Shown in pieces: positions 25,442 through 35,054 of a stretch of 64,000 bases of DNA. The notes under the pieces were generated by a model. The model saw nothing but the letters and a program-made list of their open reading frames with translations. It had not been told where the DNA came from and ran no database searches. Origin of the DNA: Hoylesella buccalis ATCC 35310 (GTDB lineage: Bacteria; Bacteroidota; Bacteroidia; Bacteroidales; Bacteroidaceae); assembly GCF_025151385.1 (NCBI RefSeq), contig NZ_CP102287.1, forward strand, positions 2,914,001 to 2,978,000. Reading direction: 5' to 3'. The translations under genes were made by a program, and so were the position numbers. How positions within the stretch are numbered: the first letter of the stretch is position 1; each line of letters begins with the position of its first letter.

Positions 25442-26983
25442 TTATTGCATTTTCTTTAACAAGCTGGTAATACTTACCTTTTCTTCTATCACCGAGCACA
25501 ACTCGCTGATGTCCACGCGCTGCTGTTCCATGGTGTCACGATGGCGCAGCGTCACCTTGTTGTCTTTCAGCGTGTCAAAGTCAACCGTCACACAATAAGG
25601 TGTGCCAACCGCATCCTGACGGCGATAACGCTTACCGATAGAATCCTTCTCATCGTAGCTCGTATTGAAGTGGAACTTGAGCAAGTCTACTATCTCGCGC
25701 GCCTTCTCGGGCAAGCCCTCCTTACGCACCAAAGGCATCACCGCACATTTTACAGGTGCCAAAGCCGCCGGCAAACGAAGCACAACGCGCTTTTCACCGT
25801 TCTCCAATTCTTCTTCCTGATAGCTGTGGCACATCACGGAGAGGAACATGCGGTCTACGCCAATGGAGGTCTCGATGACGTAAGGCACATAGCTCTCGCT
25901 GGTCTCTGGGTCGAAATATTTCAGGTTCTTGCCACTGAACTTCTCGTGTTGCGACAAGTCGAAGTTGGTACGCGAGTGTATGCCTTCCACCTCTTTGAAT
26001 CCAAATGGCATCTTAAACTCGATGTCGGTGGCTGCATTGGCGTAGTGGGCCAGCTTCTCATGGTCGTGGAAACGATAGTTTTCCGCACCGAAGCCCAGTG
26101 CCTGATGCCACGCCATGCGTGTCTGCTTCCATTGCTTGAACCACTCCAACTCGGTGCCGGGCTTTACGAAGAACTGCATCTCCATCTGCTCGAACTCGCG
26201 CATACGGAAGATAAACTGGCGCGCCACAATCTCGTTGCGGAAAGCCTTGCCGATTTGTGCAATACCAAAAGGCAACTTCATGCGCCCCGTTTTCTGCACG
26301 TTGAGATAGTTCACAAAGATGCCTTGCGCCGTCTCTGGTCGCAGATATATCTTATTGGTAGCGTCCGAGAGCGAACCCATTTCGGTGGAGAACATCAGGT
26401 TGAACTGGCGCACGTCGGTCCAGTTCTTGGTGCCACTGATGGGGTCTACGATGCCTTCATCCAGGATAATCTGTTTCAGTTCTGCCAAATCAGGTCCTTG
26501 CATGGCCTGTGTGTAACGCTCATGCAGGGCATCACGCTTGGCCTGATAGTCCAAAACACGTTTGTTGGTCGACTTAAATTGTGCCTCATCGAAAGCATCA
26601 CCAAACCGCTTAGCAGCCTTAGCTACCTCCTTATCGATTTTTTCTTCGTACTTAGCAATCTGATCCTCTATCAGCACATCGGCCCGATAGCGCTTCTTCG
26701 AGTCGCGGTTGTCTATCAAAGGGTCGTTGAAAGCGTCCACGTGTCCACTGGCTTTCCAGATGGTGGGATGCATGAAGATGGCCGAGTCGATGCCCACGAT
26801 GTTGTCGTGCAGCAGCACCATGCTCTTCCACCAATATTCTTTGATGTTCTTTTTCAGCTCAACACCATTCTGTCCATAATCGTAAACGGCTGCCAAACCA
26901 TCGTATATATCACTGCTGGGAAACACAAAACCGTATTCCTTGCAGTGGCTCACAATCTTTTTGAAAACATCTTCCTGTGCCAT
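25442..26983 (-). CDS. glyS: glycine--tRNA ligase, single-chain (alpha2) type
   Basis: A 513-residue class II synthetase that charges tRNA-Gly. Motif 2 is AFRNEIVARQFIFRMREFEQ and motif 3 is ETSIGVDRMFLSVM, with the glycine-binding region ETAQGIFVNYLNV. The C-terminal anticodon-binding domain starts near 400 (LAPVKCAVMPL). This is the dimeric type of eukaryotes, archaea and Bacteroidetes rather than alpha2beta2. Start MAQEDVFKKIV at 26983. A TACCTTTG box at 27017-27024 (-) supplies the promoter. Confidence 0.97.
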   Translation of the reverse strand: MAQEDVFKKIVSHCKEYGFVFPSSDIYDGLAAVYDYGQNGVELKKNIKEYWWKSMVLLHDNIVGIDSAIFMHPTIWKASGHVDAFNDPLIDNRDSKKRYRADVLIEDQIAKYEEKIDKEVAKAAKRFGDAFDEAQFKSTNKRVLDYQAKRDALHERYTQAMQGPDLAELKQIILDEGIVDPISGTKNWTDVRQFNLMFSTEMGSLSDATNKIYLRPETAQGIFVNYLNVQKTGRMKLPFGIAQIGKAFRNEIVARQFIFRMREFEQMEMQFFVKPGTELEWFKQWKQTRMAWHQALGFGAENYRFHDHEKLAHYANAATDIEFKMPFGFKEVEGIHSRTNFDLSQHEKFSGKNLKYFDPETSESYVPYVIETSIGVDRMFLSVMCHSYQEEELENGEKRVVLRLPAALAPVKCAVMPLVRKEGLPEKAREIVDLLKFHFNTSYDEKDSIGKRYRRQDAVGTPYCVTVDFDTLKDNKVTLRHRDTMEQQRVDISELCSVIEEKVSITSLLKKMQ

Positions 26984-27016
26984 ATCTATTTCTATTTATG
27001 ATTCTATAATGTCTGG

Positions 27017-27024
27017 CAAAGGTA
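27017..27024 (-). promoter_or_regulatory. -7 box of glyS
   Basis: TACCTTTG on the minus strand, 34 bp before the glyS ATG; no clear -33 box. Confidence 0.55.
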
Positions 27025-27109
27025 CTGATTATTTTCGAGTAAGTGGACATCTCGCCTGTAATTCTTTGTGTTTCGTGTCATTTTAAGCGAGTTTCTACCA
27101 ATCATTTTG

Positions 27110-27117
27110 TATTTTTG
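27110..27117 (+). promoter_or_regulatory. -7 box of yaaA
   Basis: TATTTTTG fits TAnnTTTG, 20 bp before the ATG at 27138. Confidence 0.5.
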
Positions 27118-27137
27118 TAAGCAAAAAGAATCGTCCT

Positions 27138-27899
27138 ATGCAAATACTTCTTTCGTGCGCCAAGGACATGACGGATACCGCTGCCGCCACAGACTTGGGC
27201 ACCACACAGCCCATCTTTCAGCGAGAAGCCGAGCAAACGGCCGTGCAACTCACGAGATACAGCGCTGAAGAGCTGGCTGAAATGTTGCACGTCAATCCAC
27301 AATTGGCGGCGCTCAACAAACTGCGTTATGCTCATTTCTTAGATCCCAGTCCTACTCTTCAGGCCGCATGGGCCTATCACGGCATTGCCTTTAAGAAGTT
27401 GGATGCCGCCACCATGACTGCCGAACAACTGCTTTTCGCCGAACGCCACCTATGGATTACCTCGTTTTTGTACGGATTGCTCCGCCCGCTCAATGGCATC
27501 AAAAACTACCGACTGGAAGGCAATGTGCGGCTACCCGAATACGACGACCAGACGATGTTTGACTTTTGGAAACCGCGTCTGACAGATGTTCTCATCCAAT
27601 CGGTTCTCGATGATGACGGCATCTTGCTGAACTTGGCGAGCGGGGAGATGAAGAATCTGTTCGACTGGAAGCGCATTCGAAAGGCGGTGTGCATCATTGA
27701 GCCAGCCTTCAAGGTACGCAAAGGTGACAAACTGCGCACCGTCGTGGTGTATACCAAGATGTGTCGGGGAGCCATGGCGCGCCATGTCATCGTGCAACAA
27801 ACACACAACCCCAACGCACTCAAAGCGTTTGAATATGAAGGATTTGCATACGATGAGCAAGAAAGCAAAGGTGATCATTGGGTGTTCACCATGCTTTAA
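27138..27899 (+). CDS. yaaA: YaaA family (UPF0246) peroxide-stress protein
   Basis: A 253-residue cytoplasmic protein of the YaaA/DUF328 family: MQILLSCAKDM at the start, HLWITSFLYGLLRPLNGIKN (YGLLRPLD-type motif) in the middle and VVVYTKMCRGAMARHVI towards the end, all at the expected positions. In Escherichia coli YaaA lowers intracellular iron and limits peroxide damage; this role is inferred by family. Monocistronic and divergent from glyS. Confidence 0.93.
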   Translation: MQILLSCAKDMTDTAAATDLGTTQPIFQREAEQTAVQLTRYSAEELAEMLHVNPQLAALNKLRYAHFLDPSPTLQAAWAYHGIAFKKLDAATMTAEQLLFAERHLWITSFLYGLLRPLNGIKNYRLEGNVRLPEYDDQTMFDFWKPRLTDVLIQSVLDDDGILLNLASGEMKNLFDWKRIRKAVCIIEPAFKVRKGDKLRTVVVYTKMCRGAMARHVIVQQTHNPNALKAFEYEGFAYDEQESKGDHWVFTML

Positions 27900-27964
27900 G
27901 GTCAGCTGTGCGGTTTAACATCTACCCCGTTGTGCTGACATTTCGGCAGCAAAGCGAGCTGTCT

Positions 27965-27996
27965 TTTGCACATTTGGCTTATTTTTCTTACTTTTG
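27965..27996 (+). promoter_or_regulatory. promoter of parC
   Basis: TTTG (27965-27968), 20 bp, TACTTTTG (27989-27996). Both elements match the Bacteroidetes consensus with the same spacing seen at the 24.5-kb promoter. +1 should be near 28003, giving a 30-nt leader. Confidence 0.65.
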
Positions 27997-28032
27997 CATA
28001 TTGACTTTTCATCCTCTTTTTAATTCACGATA

Positions 28033-30768
28033 ATGAGCGATAAAACAACAGATATAGACAACCCGGAAACAGAAGACGACGAGTTGCAGACCGACCAGCA
28101 TTCTGATTACCAACCAGCCGACCGATTTGACGCCTCGGCAGTACATCATTTGAGTGGGATGTACAAGAATTGGTTCTTGGATTATGCCTCGTATGTGATC
28201 TTAGAGCGTGCCGTTCCACACATCGAAGATGGCCTGAAACCTGTTCAGCGGCGCATTCTGCACTCGATGAAGCGCATGGACGACGGCCGATATAACAAGG
28301 TGGCGAACATTGTTGGACACACCATGCAGTTTCATCCCCACGGCGATGCGTCCATCGGAGACGCCTTGGTACAGATGGGACAGAAAGACCTCTTGGTAGA
28401 CACGCAAGGTAACTGGGGAAACATTCTCACGGGCGACCGCGCCGCCGCACCCCGATACATCGAAGCACGATTGTCGAAATTCGCACTCGACGTGGTGTTC
28501 AATCCCAAAACCACCCATTGGCAACTGAGCTATGACGGGCGCAACAAGGAGCCCATCACACTGCCGGCAAAGTTTCCTTTGCTGTTGGCGCAGGGTGCGG
28601 AAGGTATTGCCGTAGGACTGAGTTCGAAGATTCTGCCACACAACCTGAATGAGATTTGCGAGGCTGCAATACATTATCTCCGAGGCGAAAAGTTCCAATT
28701 GTATCCCGACTTCCCCACGGGTGGCAGCATTGACGTGGAGAAATACAACGACGGACAGCGTGGCGGAACGCTGAAAGTGAGGGCCAAGATTGAGAAACTG
28801 GACAACAAGACGCTGGTTATCAGGGAGATTCCGTTTAGCAAAACCACCACCACCCTTATAGACTCGATACTGAGAGCGATAGATAAAGGTAAGATTAAGG
28901 CCAAGAAAGTGGACGACAACACGGCTGCGGAGGTGGAAATTCAGGTGCATTTGGCGCCAGGAGTGAGCAGCGACAAGACCATTGATGCGCTGTATGCTTT
29001 CTCCGACTGCGAAATCAACGTGTCACCCAACTGTTGCGTTATCGAGGACGACAAGCCTGGTTTTCTGACCATCAGTGATGTGCTGCGGCACAACGTGGAC
29101 AGCACCATGGGACTGCTTCGCAAGGAATTGGAAATACGTAAGAACGAATTACTGGAACAATTGTTCTTCGCCTCGTTGGAGAAAATCTTCATCGAAGAAC
29201 GTATTTACAAAGACAAGAAATTTGAAGAGGCCAAGGATTTAGACTCCGTGGTGGCTCATGTAGACAACAGATTGGAGCCATTCAAGCCCAACTTTATCCG
29301 CGAAGTGACCCGCGATGACATCTTGCGACTGCTGGAAATCAAGATGAACCGCATCTTGAAGTTCAACAAAGACAAGGCCAACGACTTCATCGCACGCACG
29401 AAAGCCGACATCAAGAGCATTGACCACGACTTGGCTCACATGACGGACGTGACCATCCATTGGTTCGAATTCATCCGTGACAAGTACGGAAAAGACCATC
29501 CCCGACTGACCGAAATCAGGAGTTTTGAAACCATCGAGGCCACCAAGGTAGTGGAGGCTAATGAGAAGCTGTACATCGACCGACAAGAAGGATTTGTGGG
29601 AACCGGACTGAAAAAGAACGAGTTTGTATGCAACTGCTCCGACATCGACGACATCATCATCTTCTATAAGGACGGAAAGTTCAAGATTATCAGGGTGGCC
29701 GACAAGATATTTGTGGGCAAGAACGTGATTCACGTGCAGGTGTTCAAGAAGAATGACAAGCGCACTATTTATAATGTAGTGTACCAAGATGGCAAAAAAG
29801 GCACTTACTTCATCAAGCGTTTCAACGTGACCAGCATCACGCGAGACCGGGACTACGACCTGACACAGGGGAAGCCTGGATCGAGAGTGATGTATTTCAC
29901 GGCCAATCCGAATGGCGAGGCCGAAACCATCAAGGTGACGCTGGACCCCGACCCGAAGAAGAAAAAGCAGAACATCTTCTTGGAAAAAGATTTCTCTGAG
30001 ATACTTATCAAGGGCAGAGGAGCCAAAGGCAACATCCTGACTAAGAAGGCTGTTCATCGCATTGGCCTGAAGAGTCATGGACACAGTACGCTTGGTGGCC
30101 GAAAAGTTTGGTTCGATCCCGATGTCAACCGCATCAATTACGAAGAGCATGGACGGTTCTTGGGCGAGTTCAACGACGATGATGCGATACTGGTTGTGCT
30201 GACCAATGGTGACTTCTATATCACCAACTTTGATCCCAACAACCACTACGAGGACAACATCCAGGTGCTGGAGAAATGGGACGAGCGTAAGGTATGGAGC
30301 GCCGTGTTGTTCGATGCCGACAACCAAAGCTATCCATACGTCAAGCGATTCACGATGGAAGCGACCAAGAAAAAGCAGAACTACATCGGAGATAATCCAG
30401 ACAGCAAGCTGGTCTTTCTCACCGACGTGGTCTATCCGAGGCTGTTGGTGACCTTCGGTGGGAACGATGCCACGCGCCCTGCACAAGAAATTGACGTGGA
30501 AGAGTTTATTGCCGTCAAAGGATTCAAGGCCAAAGGCAAGCGCATCACCACATGGGAAGTGAACAAGATTGAAGAACTTGAACCCACACGTTTCCCCGAA
30601 CCACCGGCTGACGAACGCGACAACGACCCGGAGGAAGAGGGCGAAGGCCAAGAGGATGCTGATGCAAACGAAGAAAATCTCGACCCGGATGCAGGAAAAA
30701 GTCAACAGCAGGTGATTGACGAAATATCGGGACAACTCAACCTGTTCAGCGATGAAGACTTGGGATAA
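28033..30768 (+). CDS. parC: DNA topoisomerase IV subunit A (ParC type)
   Basis: A 911-residue type IIA topoisomerase A subunit, which cuts and rejoins DNA with ParE to decatenate chromosomes. The catalytic tyrosine is Y142 in RAAAPRYIEARL. The quinolone-determining loop reads HPHGDASIGDALVQM. The C-terminal half is a beta-pinwheel-like domain without the GyrA box, followed by an acidic tail ending GQLNLFSDEDLG. Absence of a GyrA box and the divergent N-terminus (HHLSGMYKNWFLDYASYVI) favour ParC over GyrA. parE is not adjacent. Its last 17 bases overlap the next gene. Confidence 0.9.
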   Translation: MSDKTTDIDNPETEDDELQTDQHSDYQPADRFDASAVHHLSGMYKNWFLDYASYVILERAVPHIEDGLKPVQRRILHSMKRMDDGRYNKVANIVGHTMQFHPHGDASIGDALVQMGQKDLLVDTQGNWGNILTGDRAAAPRYIEARLSKFALDVVFNPKTTHWQLSYDGRNKEPITLPAKFPLLLAQGAEGIAVGLSSKILPHNLNEICEAAIHYLRGEKFQLYPDFPTGGSIDVEKYNDGQRGGTLKVRAKIEKLDNKTLVIREIPFSKTTTTLIDSILRAIDKGKIKAKKVDDNTAAEVEIQVHLAPGVSSDKTIDALYAFSDCEINVSPNCCVIEDDKPGFLTISDVLRHNVDSTMGLLRKELEIRKNELLEQLFFASLEKIFIEERIYKDKKFEEAKDLDSVVAHVDNRLEPFKPNFIREVTRDDILRLLEIKMNRILKFNKDKANDFIARTKADIKSIDHDLAHMTDVTIHWFEFIRDKYGKDHPRLTEIRSFETIEATKVVEANEKLYIDRQEGFVGTGLKKNEFVCNCSDIDDIIIFYKDGKFKIIRVADKIFVGKNVIHVQVFKKNDKRTIYNVVYQDGKKGTYFIKRFNVTSITRDRDYDLTQGKPGSRVMYFTANPNGEAETIKVTLDPDPKKKKQNIFLEKDFSEILIKGRGAKGNILTKKAVHRIGLKSHGHSTLGGRKVWFDPDVNRINYEEHGRFLGEFNDDDAILVVLTNGDFYITNFDPNNHYEDNIQVLEKWDERKVWSAVLFDADNQSYPYVKRFTMEATKKKQNYIGDNPDSKLVFLTDVVYPRLLVTFGGNDATRPAQEIDVEEFIAVKGFKAKGKRITTWEVNKIEELEPTRFPEPPADERDNDPEEEGEGQEDADANEENLDPDAGKSQQQVIDEISGQLNLFSDEDLG

Positions 30769-31591
30769 TCACAGGAAGCCAACATGGCAGTGGGCGTGTA
30801 TCGCACTAATGCTATGTTGGTCAATGAGCATGGCGGCGCAAACAGGCGCCACACCGTTGGACAAAATAACCACCAATGCCAAGATGATTGGCTGGGGCTA
30901 TGTGGACATGCTCGACACTTATCTATCTCCAGAACGCTATAAGGGTTGGCAAGTCAACTATCTATCGCATACCTTGCACGAGCGCGAAGACCGTTGCATC
31001 AGCACATTGAGCGTGCACCAAGGTAGTTTTGCACACGCCGATAACAGGGCAGGTAACGCAAACGAAATGCAGGCGATGTACCATTTTGCATACGCCTGGC
31101 ATTACAATTGGCACTTATTGAACCGACGTTTGAACGTCAAGGCCGGCGGCATGCTCAACACACACCTTGGCATGTTGTACAATACCCGCAACTCAAACAA
31201 TCCCATGCAGGCGAAAGTGGGGCTGAACGTGGCTCTATCAGTCATGGCAAGCTATCGTTTCAGCATCAAGAACAAGCCGCTGACGGTGCGCTATGAGGCT
31301 GACGCACCACTGTTGGGCATGATGTTTTCGCCCAACTACGGGCAGTCATATTACGAGATTTTCTCAGAAGGAAATTACGATCACAACGTTGTTGTCACTC
31401 ATCCAGTCAACGCTCTTTCACTACGACAGATGCTCACACTCGACTTCTCATTATACAAAACCACGTTTAGGATAGGTTATCTGGGTGACTATCAGCAAGC
31501 CCATGTGAACCATTTGAGATACCACACCTATTCGCACGTGCTCGTATTGGGCCTTGTGAAGAAATTCACTTTAAACCATCTCCGCCCATGA
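30752..31591 (+). CDS. DUF3316 family exported protein
   Basis: A 279-residue protein with signal peptide (WQWACIALMLCWSMSMAAQ) and a DUF3316-like body: alternating short beta segments, HYNWHLLNRRLNVKAGGML, and a closing FRIGYLGDYQQA. It reads like a small outer-membrane beta-barrel, but its function is unknown. The ATG at 30752 lies within parC, whose last codons it overlaps; an earlier in-frame ATG at 30716 would lengthen the overlap. The 3' end overlaps the S41 peptidase gene by four bases (ATGA), indicating translational coupling. Confidence 0.8.
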   Translation: MKTWDNHRKPTWQWACIALMLCWSMSMAAQTGATPLDKITTNAKMIGWGYVDMLDTYLSPERYKGWQVNYLSHTLHEREDRCISTLSVHQGSFAHADNRAGNANEMQAMYHFAYAWHYNWHLLNRRLNVKAGGMLNTHLGMLYNTRNSNNPMQAKVGLNVALSVMASYRFSIKNKPLTVRYEADAPLLGMMFSPNYGQSYYEIFSEGNYDHNVVVTHPVNALSLRQMLTLDFSLYKTTFRIGYLGDYQQAHVNHLRYHTYSHVLVLGLVKKFTLNHLRP

Positions 31592-32661
31592 AACAGTTGT
31601 TCTACCTATTGATGGCCTGTTTTTGTTTAATTGGCTGCGTCGACGAAGAGCAGTTGCCAGACACTCCTCGGGGCAACATGGAAGCCTTGTGGCGCATCAT
31701 CGACGAGCATTACTGCTTTTTTGAATACAAAAACATTGATTGGCAAGAGGTGTATCAGCGTTATTCTAAGCAGATGGAAGAACGCATGGGACCAGAGCAA
31801 CAGTTTGAAGTGCTGTCGAACATGCTGGCCGAACTGAAGGATGGACACGTCAACCTTTACACCAGTTTTGACCATGGACGCTATTGGAAGTGGCACGAAA
31901 ACTACCCATCCAACTTCAGTGATACCCTGCTGAACAAATATCTCGGCACCGATTACCGCATCGCCACGGGCATGCGATACCGCATATTGGACGACAATAT
32001 TGGCTATGTTTACCTGGCATCATTCAGCAACGGCATGGGTGCGGGCAATCTTGACAATGTGTTGTACCACCTGGCACCGTGCAACGGTCTCATCATTGAC
32101 ATCCGCAACAATGGCGGGGGCATGCTGACATCGGCCGAACAGCTGGCCGCACGATTTACCAACAAAGAGCTGCTGGTGGGCTTCATGCAGCACAAGACGG
32201 GCAAAGGCCATCGGGATTTCTCCGAACTACGGGAACAACGACTCAAGCCGAGCAAAGGATTGAGATGGCAGAAGAACGTGGTGGTGCTGACCAACCGACA
32301 GGTGTTCAGTGCGGCCAACGAGTTTGTAAAATACATGAAGGAGTGTCCAAACGTCACGATTGTAGGCGACCGTACAGGCGGAGGAGCCGGACTTCCATTC
32401 TCCAGTGAGCTGCCTAACGGCTGGGGCGTTCGTTTCTCCGCCTGTCCCATGTACGATGCGAACAAACAGAGTACGGAGTTTGGCATCGATCCCGATTATC
32501 GCGTGGACATCTCCCATGAAGACTTTCTACGAGGAAAAGACACCATCATTGAGTTCGCCCGCCGCATTCTCAGCGCACACGACAAGCAGACAACAATAAC
32601 AAGCCATGCCAAAGCTTACAAAGAGCAAATGGGTCGTAACAATCCTATAACCAGACATTGA
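31588..32661 (+). CDS. S41 family (CtpA/tricorn-like) peptidase lipoprotein
   Basis: A 357-residue envelope serine protease. It has a lipobox CLIGC (C17), a short helical cap (GNMEALWRIIDEHYCFFEY), no clear PDZ domain, and an S41 core: NGLIIDIRNNGGGMLTSAEQ, then NVVVLTNRQVFSAANEFV with probable nucleophile S241, and GDRTGGGAGLP. The substrate is unknown. Coupled by ATGA overlap to the DUF3316 gene; a small membrane protein gene follows 2 bp later. Confidence 0.92.
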   Translation: MKQLFYLLMACFCLIGCVDEEQLPDTPRGNMEALWRIIDEHYCFFEYKNIDWQEVYQRYSKQMEERMGPEQQFEVLSNMLAELKDGHVNLYTSFDHGRYWKWHENYPSNFSDTLLNKYLGTDYRIATGMRYRILDDNIGYVYLASFSNGMGAGNLDNVLYHLAPCNGLIIDIRNNGGGMLTSAEQLAARFTNKELLVGFMQHKTGKGHRDFSELREQRLKPSKGLRWQKNVVVLTNRQVFSAANEFVKYMKECPNVTIVGDRTGGGAGLPFSSELPNGWGVRFSACPMYDANKQSTEFGIDPDYRVDISHEDFLRGKDTIIEFARRILSAHDKQTTITSHAKAYKEQMGRNNPITRH

Positions 32662-32663
32662 CA

Positions 32664-32951
32664 ATGAAACAAATAGTTAGCCACACGAAACAATGGCTGC
32701 AAGGACTGTCTTTCCGCACAGGCGTGATAGTGCTGTGTATCTGCATCCCCTGTTACATTCTCTCTTTCGCCCAGATGCTGCTTCCCATCAGTCATGCCTC
32801 CAAAGGTGCGTTGTGGGTGGTGTTCTTTGGATTGGCCAAAACCTTCCAATATGGTGGCCTTACGATTCTTGGAGTGGATGGCTACAAACGACTGAAGAAT
32901 AAATTCGGTCATCACAATGAGAACAAAAAGCCACGAACGCCACAAGAATAA
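32664..32951 (+). CDS. small membrane protein with two predicted transmembrane segments
   Basis: A 95-residue protein, MKQIVSHTKQW..., with hydrophobic stretches TGVIVLCICIPCYILSF and GALWVVFFGLAKTFQYGGL, then a basic tail (GYKRLKNKFGHHNENKKP). I recognise no family with confidence; it loosely resembles short transporter-suffix type proteins. It begins 2 bp after the S41 peptidase stop and closes the parC-led operon. Confidence 0.65.
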   Translation: MKQIVSHTKQWLQGLSFRTGVIVLCICIPCYILSFAQMLLPISHASKGALWVVFFGLAKTFQYGGLTILGVDGYKRLKNKFGHHNENKKPRTPQE

Positions 32952-33026
32952 GACCTGCACATGAAGGATATTTCGTTAGAAAGCAAAAAAACAGCTCAAA
33001 ACAAACTAAAATAGAATATTATTCAT

Positions 33027-33034
33027 TACCTTTG
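33027..33034 (+). promoter_or_regulatory. -7 box of tRNA-Leu
   Basis: TACCTTTG, 11 bp before the mature 5' end, an exact TAnnTTTG match. Confidence 0.6.
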
Positions 33035-33045
33035 CATCCGCCCGA

Positions 33046-33127
33046 GCGCCCGTGGCGAAATTGGTAGACGCGCTAGACTTAGGATCTAGTGTTTTGCGAC
33101 GTGTAGGTTCGAGTCCTATCGGGCGCA
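33046..33127 (+). tRNA. tRNA-Leu (anticodon TAG)
   Basis: A class II tRNA of 82 nt. Acceptor GCGCCCG/CGGGCGC with discriminator A, D-arm with AAATTGGTAGACGC, anticodon stem CTAGA/TCTAG around loop CTTAGGA (anticodon TAG, reads CUA), variable arm TGTTTTGCGACGT, and T-arm GTAGG-TTCGAGT-CCTAT. The 3' CCA is not encoded. Confidence 0.97.
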
Positions 33128-33133
33128 CTTAAT

Positions 33134-33172
33134 GAAATCCTAACTGCTTGAACATGAGCGGTTAGGATTTTT
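33134..33172 (+). terminator. terminator after tRNA-Leu
   Basis: AAATCCTAAC.GC pairs with GCGGTTAGGATTT and ends in TTTTT, 7 bp after the tRNA. Confidence 0.8.
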
Positions 33173-33254
33173 CATTCGCGCTTTTTTGAATTTTAGATTC
33201 GATAGTATATCTACAACATTAGTTGTTCAACAACATTCCTTTTAGATGATAAAG

Positions 33255-33339
33255 CCGTGGGTATGGTGGTGAGCCACGGAAAAAACCAGATGAAACCAAA
33301 AGCTCTGTCTTAACATAAGATAGGAGAATTGGTTTCATC
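33255..33339 (-). terminator. terminator region of the C69 dipeptidase gene
   Basis: On the minus strand GATGAAACCAA (33329-33339) pairs with TTGGTTTCATC (33289-33299), then TGGTTTTTT. A second small hairpin, CCGTGG/CCACGG, follows at 33255-33279. Confidence 0.7.
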
Positions 33340-33377
33340 AGGTTTTATTTATGGTTCAAATAAACCTCGCGGTTCAA

Positions 33378-34817
33378 TTAAGCACCGTGGAACAGATATT
33401 CGGCTTGAATGTCTTTGGTGAGCTCTGTGAACAACCGCTCTTGCAGTTTGTCGGCTACACATAGCGCACGAGTCAACACCTTGTCAGAAAATTCTTGCAG
33501 CAAATCTTTCGCACGTAACGGCTGTGTTTTGTATATACGCAAATACTCTTCTTCCATTTCACGTTGCCGTTGGTCGGTTTCCTCCTCAAATTTGCGATAC
33601 GTCTCTTTAATCATGGGCGCATATTTGTTGTAGTTCACCATACCCAGCGTCATCACCTTACGGAATTTCCAATAAGCAGAATCGGCACTCGACTGGTCGG
33701 TTCCCTGCGTATATTCAACTGGATATGAGCTGATGCCCTGATACAGCGGCAAGAACAAACCTAAGTCGGCCATGCCCATGGCAACGTAAGCAACACACCC
33801 AATGGCCTGAGGCAGTTCGGGACGCACCTGTAGGATGTGGGTCTGTGTGGTTCTGAAGATAGATACCGGGCGATAAGGCTCTTTTGGATTGCTATGTAGA
33901 TAAGGGTCGTGTTCGGTATTATCGTAGTGGAAACGGAATGCTGTACGCAAATCTGTGATGCTGATAGGCTTCTCGGCTTTGGCGTAAACAGGGAATGTAT
34001 TTTTGGTTACGTCATTCTTAATCGCTGGTGAAAACATCTTTTGCAGACCCCATACGCGCGGATAGTTATAGGTAGTGTCGAGTTTGACATCGCGTGCATA
34101 CGATACATGGAAATCAAATTCTCCCTTCTTTGGGTCGTGTAATCCATGTTTCTCGGCAAATTCAATCAAGTCGGCAGATGCCAAATAGTTTTCTTTGTCG
34201 TTAGGGTCGTACTGGCGGAAACGGCTCTGGTTGCCCGTGACGAAATATTGCTCTTTCGGCATTCTGCAAGCCAACCACCGATGTCCGCAGGCCGTTTCCA
34301 AGTACCATATTTCTTGTGTGTCTACGAATCCGATGCCGAAACCTTCTGCGATACCATGTTTCTCGATGAGCATGCCCAAGCGCTCAACGCCTTCGCGCGC
34401 GGTGTGAACGTAGGGCAGTACGACGTTGAACACGGCATTTTCGGCCAAACCCGTTTCAACCAACGGATCATGTTTTAACACCTCATCGCTGCTGAATATG
34501 CTTTCAGTTGCACTCATGCCCACGCCGGCGGTGTTGAATCCTGCGCTTCCCCAGTGGCGTGGTAGGTTGAAGGGTGCCAATGCACTGTAACCCAATGCTT
34601 CTTTGGGCAGTTCACAGCGGAACGGACTGTCCAAGGCGATAAATTCTTTCGGTCCCTCTTTTGTGTCTTCGTACAGTTCGTAGTTTTTGGCTTCCATGGC
34701 ATCCCAGTCTTCCGAACGGGCTACGATCATGGAACCGTCGGCTGTCATCTCTCTACCTACTATGATGGTAGTACATTCTGATGGTAATTCACTTACTTGG
34801 TTGTTCTTCTTTTTCAT
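33378..34817 (-). CDS. C69 family dipeptidase
   Basis: A 479-residue Ntn-hydrolase-type dipeptidase. The N-terminal block CTTIIVGREMTADGSMIVAR, then SEDWD, supplies the nucleophile Cys15, which becomes N-terminal on processing. LETACGHRWLACRMPKEQYF and GNQSRFRQYDP are family segments. There is no convincing signal peptide before Cys15, only a short polar leader, so it may be cytoplasmic. It suits an amino-acid-fermenting organism. The 3' end and flank have a partial second copy at 8.8-9.1 kb. A minus-strand TAAATTTG box lies at 34882-34889. Confidence 0.93.
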   Translation of the reverse strand: MKKKNNQVSELPSECTTIIVGREMTADGSMIVARSEDWDAMEAKNYELYEDTKEGPKEFIALDSPFRCELPKEALGYSALAPFNLPRHWGSAGFNTAGVGMSATESIFSSDEVLKHDPLVETGLAENAVFNVVLPYVHTAREGVERLGMLIEKHGIAEGFGIGFVDTQEIWYLETACGHRWLACRMPKEQYFVTGNQSRFRQYDPNDKENYLASADLIEFAEKHGLHDPKKGEFDFHVSYARDVKLDTTYNYPRVWGLQKMFSPAIKNDVTKNTFPVYAKAEKPISITDLRTAFRFHYDNTEHDPYLHSNPKEPYRPVSIFRTTQTHILQVRPELPQAIGCVAYVAMGMADLGLFLPLYQGISSYPVEYTQGTDQSSADSAYWKFRKVMTLGMVNYNKYAPMIKETYRKFEEETDQRQREMEEEYLRIYKTQPLRAKDLLQEFSDKVLTRALCVADKLQERLFTELTKDIQAEYLFHGA

Positions 34818-34881
34818 AGTTGCTGTGTGTGATATTATGATTTGAATGATGATGTTGTGCGGTATTAGTCCCCGCTACTTG

Positions 34882-34889
34882 CAAATTTA
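34882..34889 (-). promoter_or_regulatory. -7 box of the C69 dipeptidase gene
   Basis: TAAATTTG on the minus strand, 64 bp before the dipeptidase ATG. Confidence 0.5.
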
Positions 34890-35054
34890 TGAATATTTTT
34901 TGGATGATGTATCAATAGGGTTGTAAATTTTTCCAGAATTACACGGCTTTTTCATTTAATAATGTCGGTTTGCGTTTGTAGCCTATCAATCGAAACGTTT
35001 TTCGATGAAATGGCTTCCGCTGCAACAACTTTTTAACACAAATGCTGGGTGTTT

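Noticed and set aside
25541..27001. 486-codon open frame antisense to glyS
   Set aside because: It is the complement of a certain synthetase gene and encodes no recognisable protein; long antisense frames are expected from its codon use.
29239..30735. 498-codon open frame antisense to parC
   Set aside because: Mirror of a conserved topoisomerase gene; no family-like segments.
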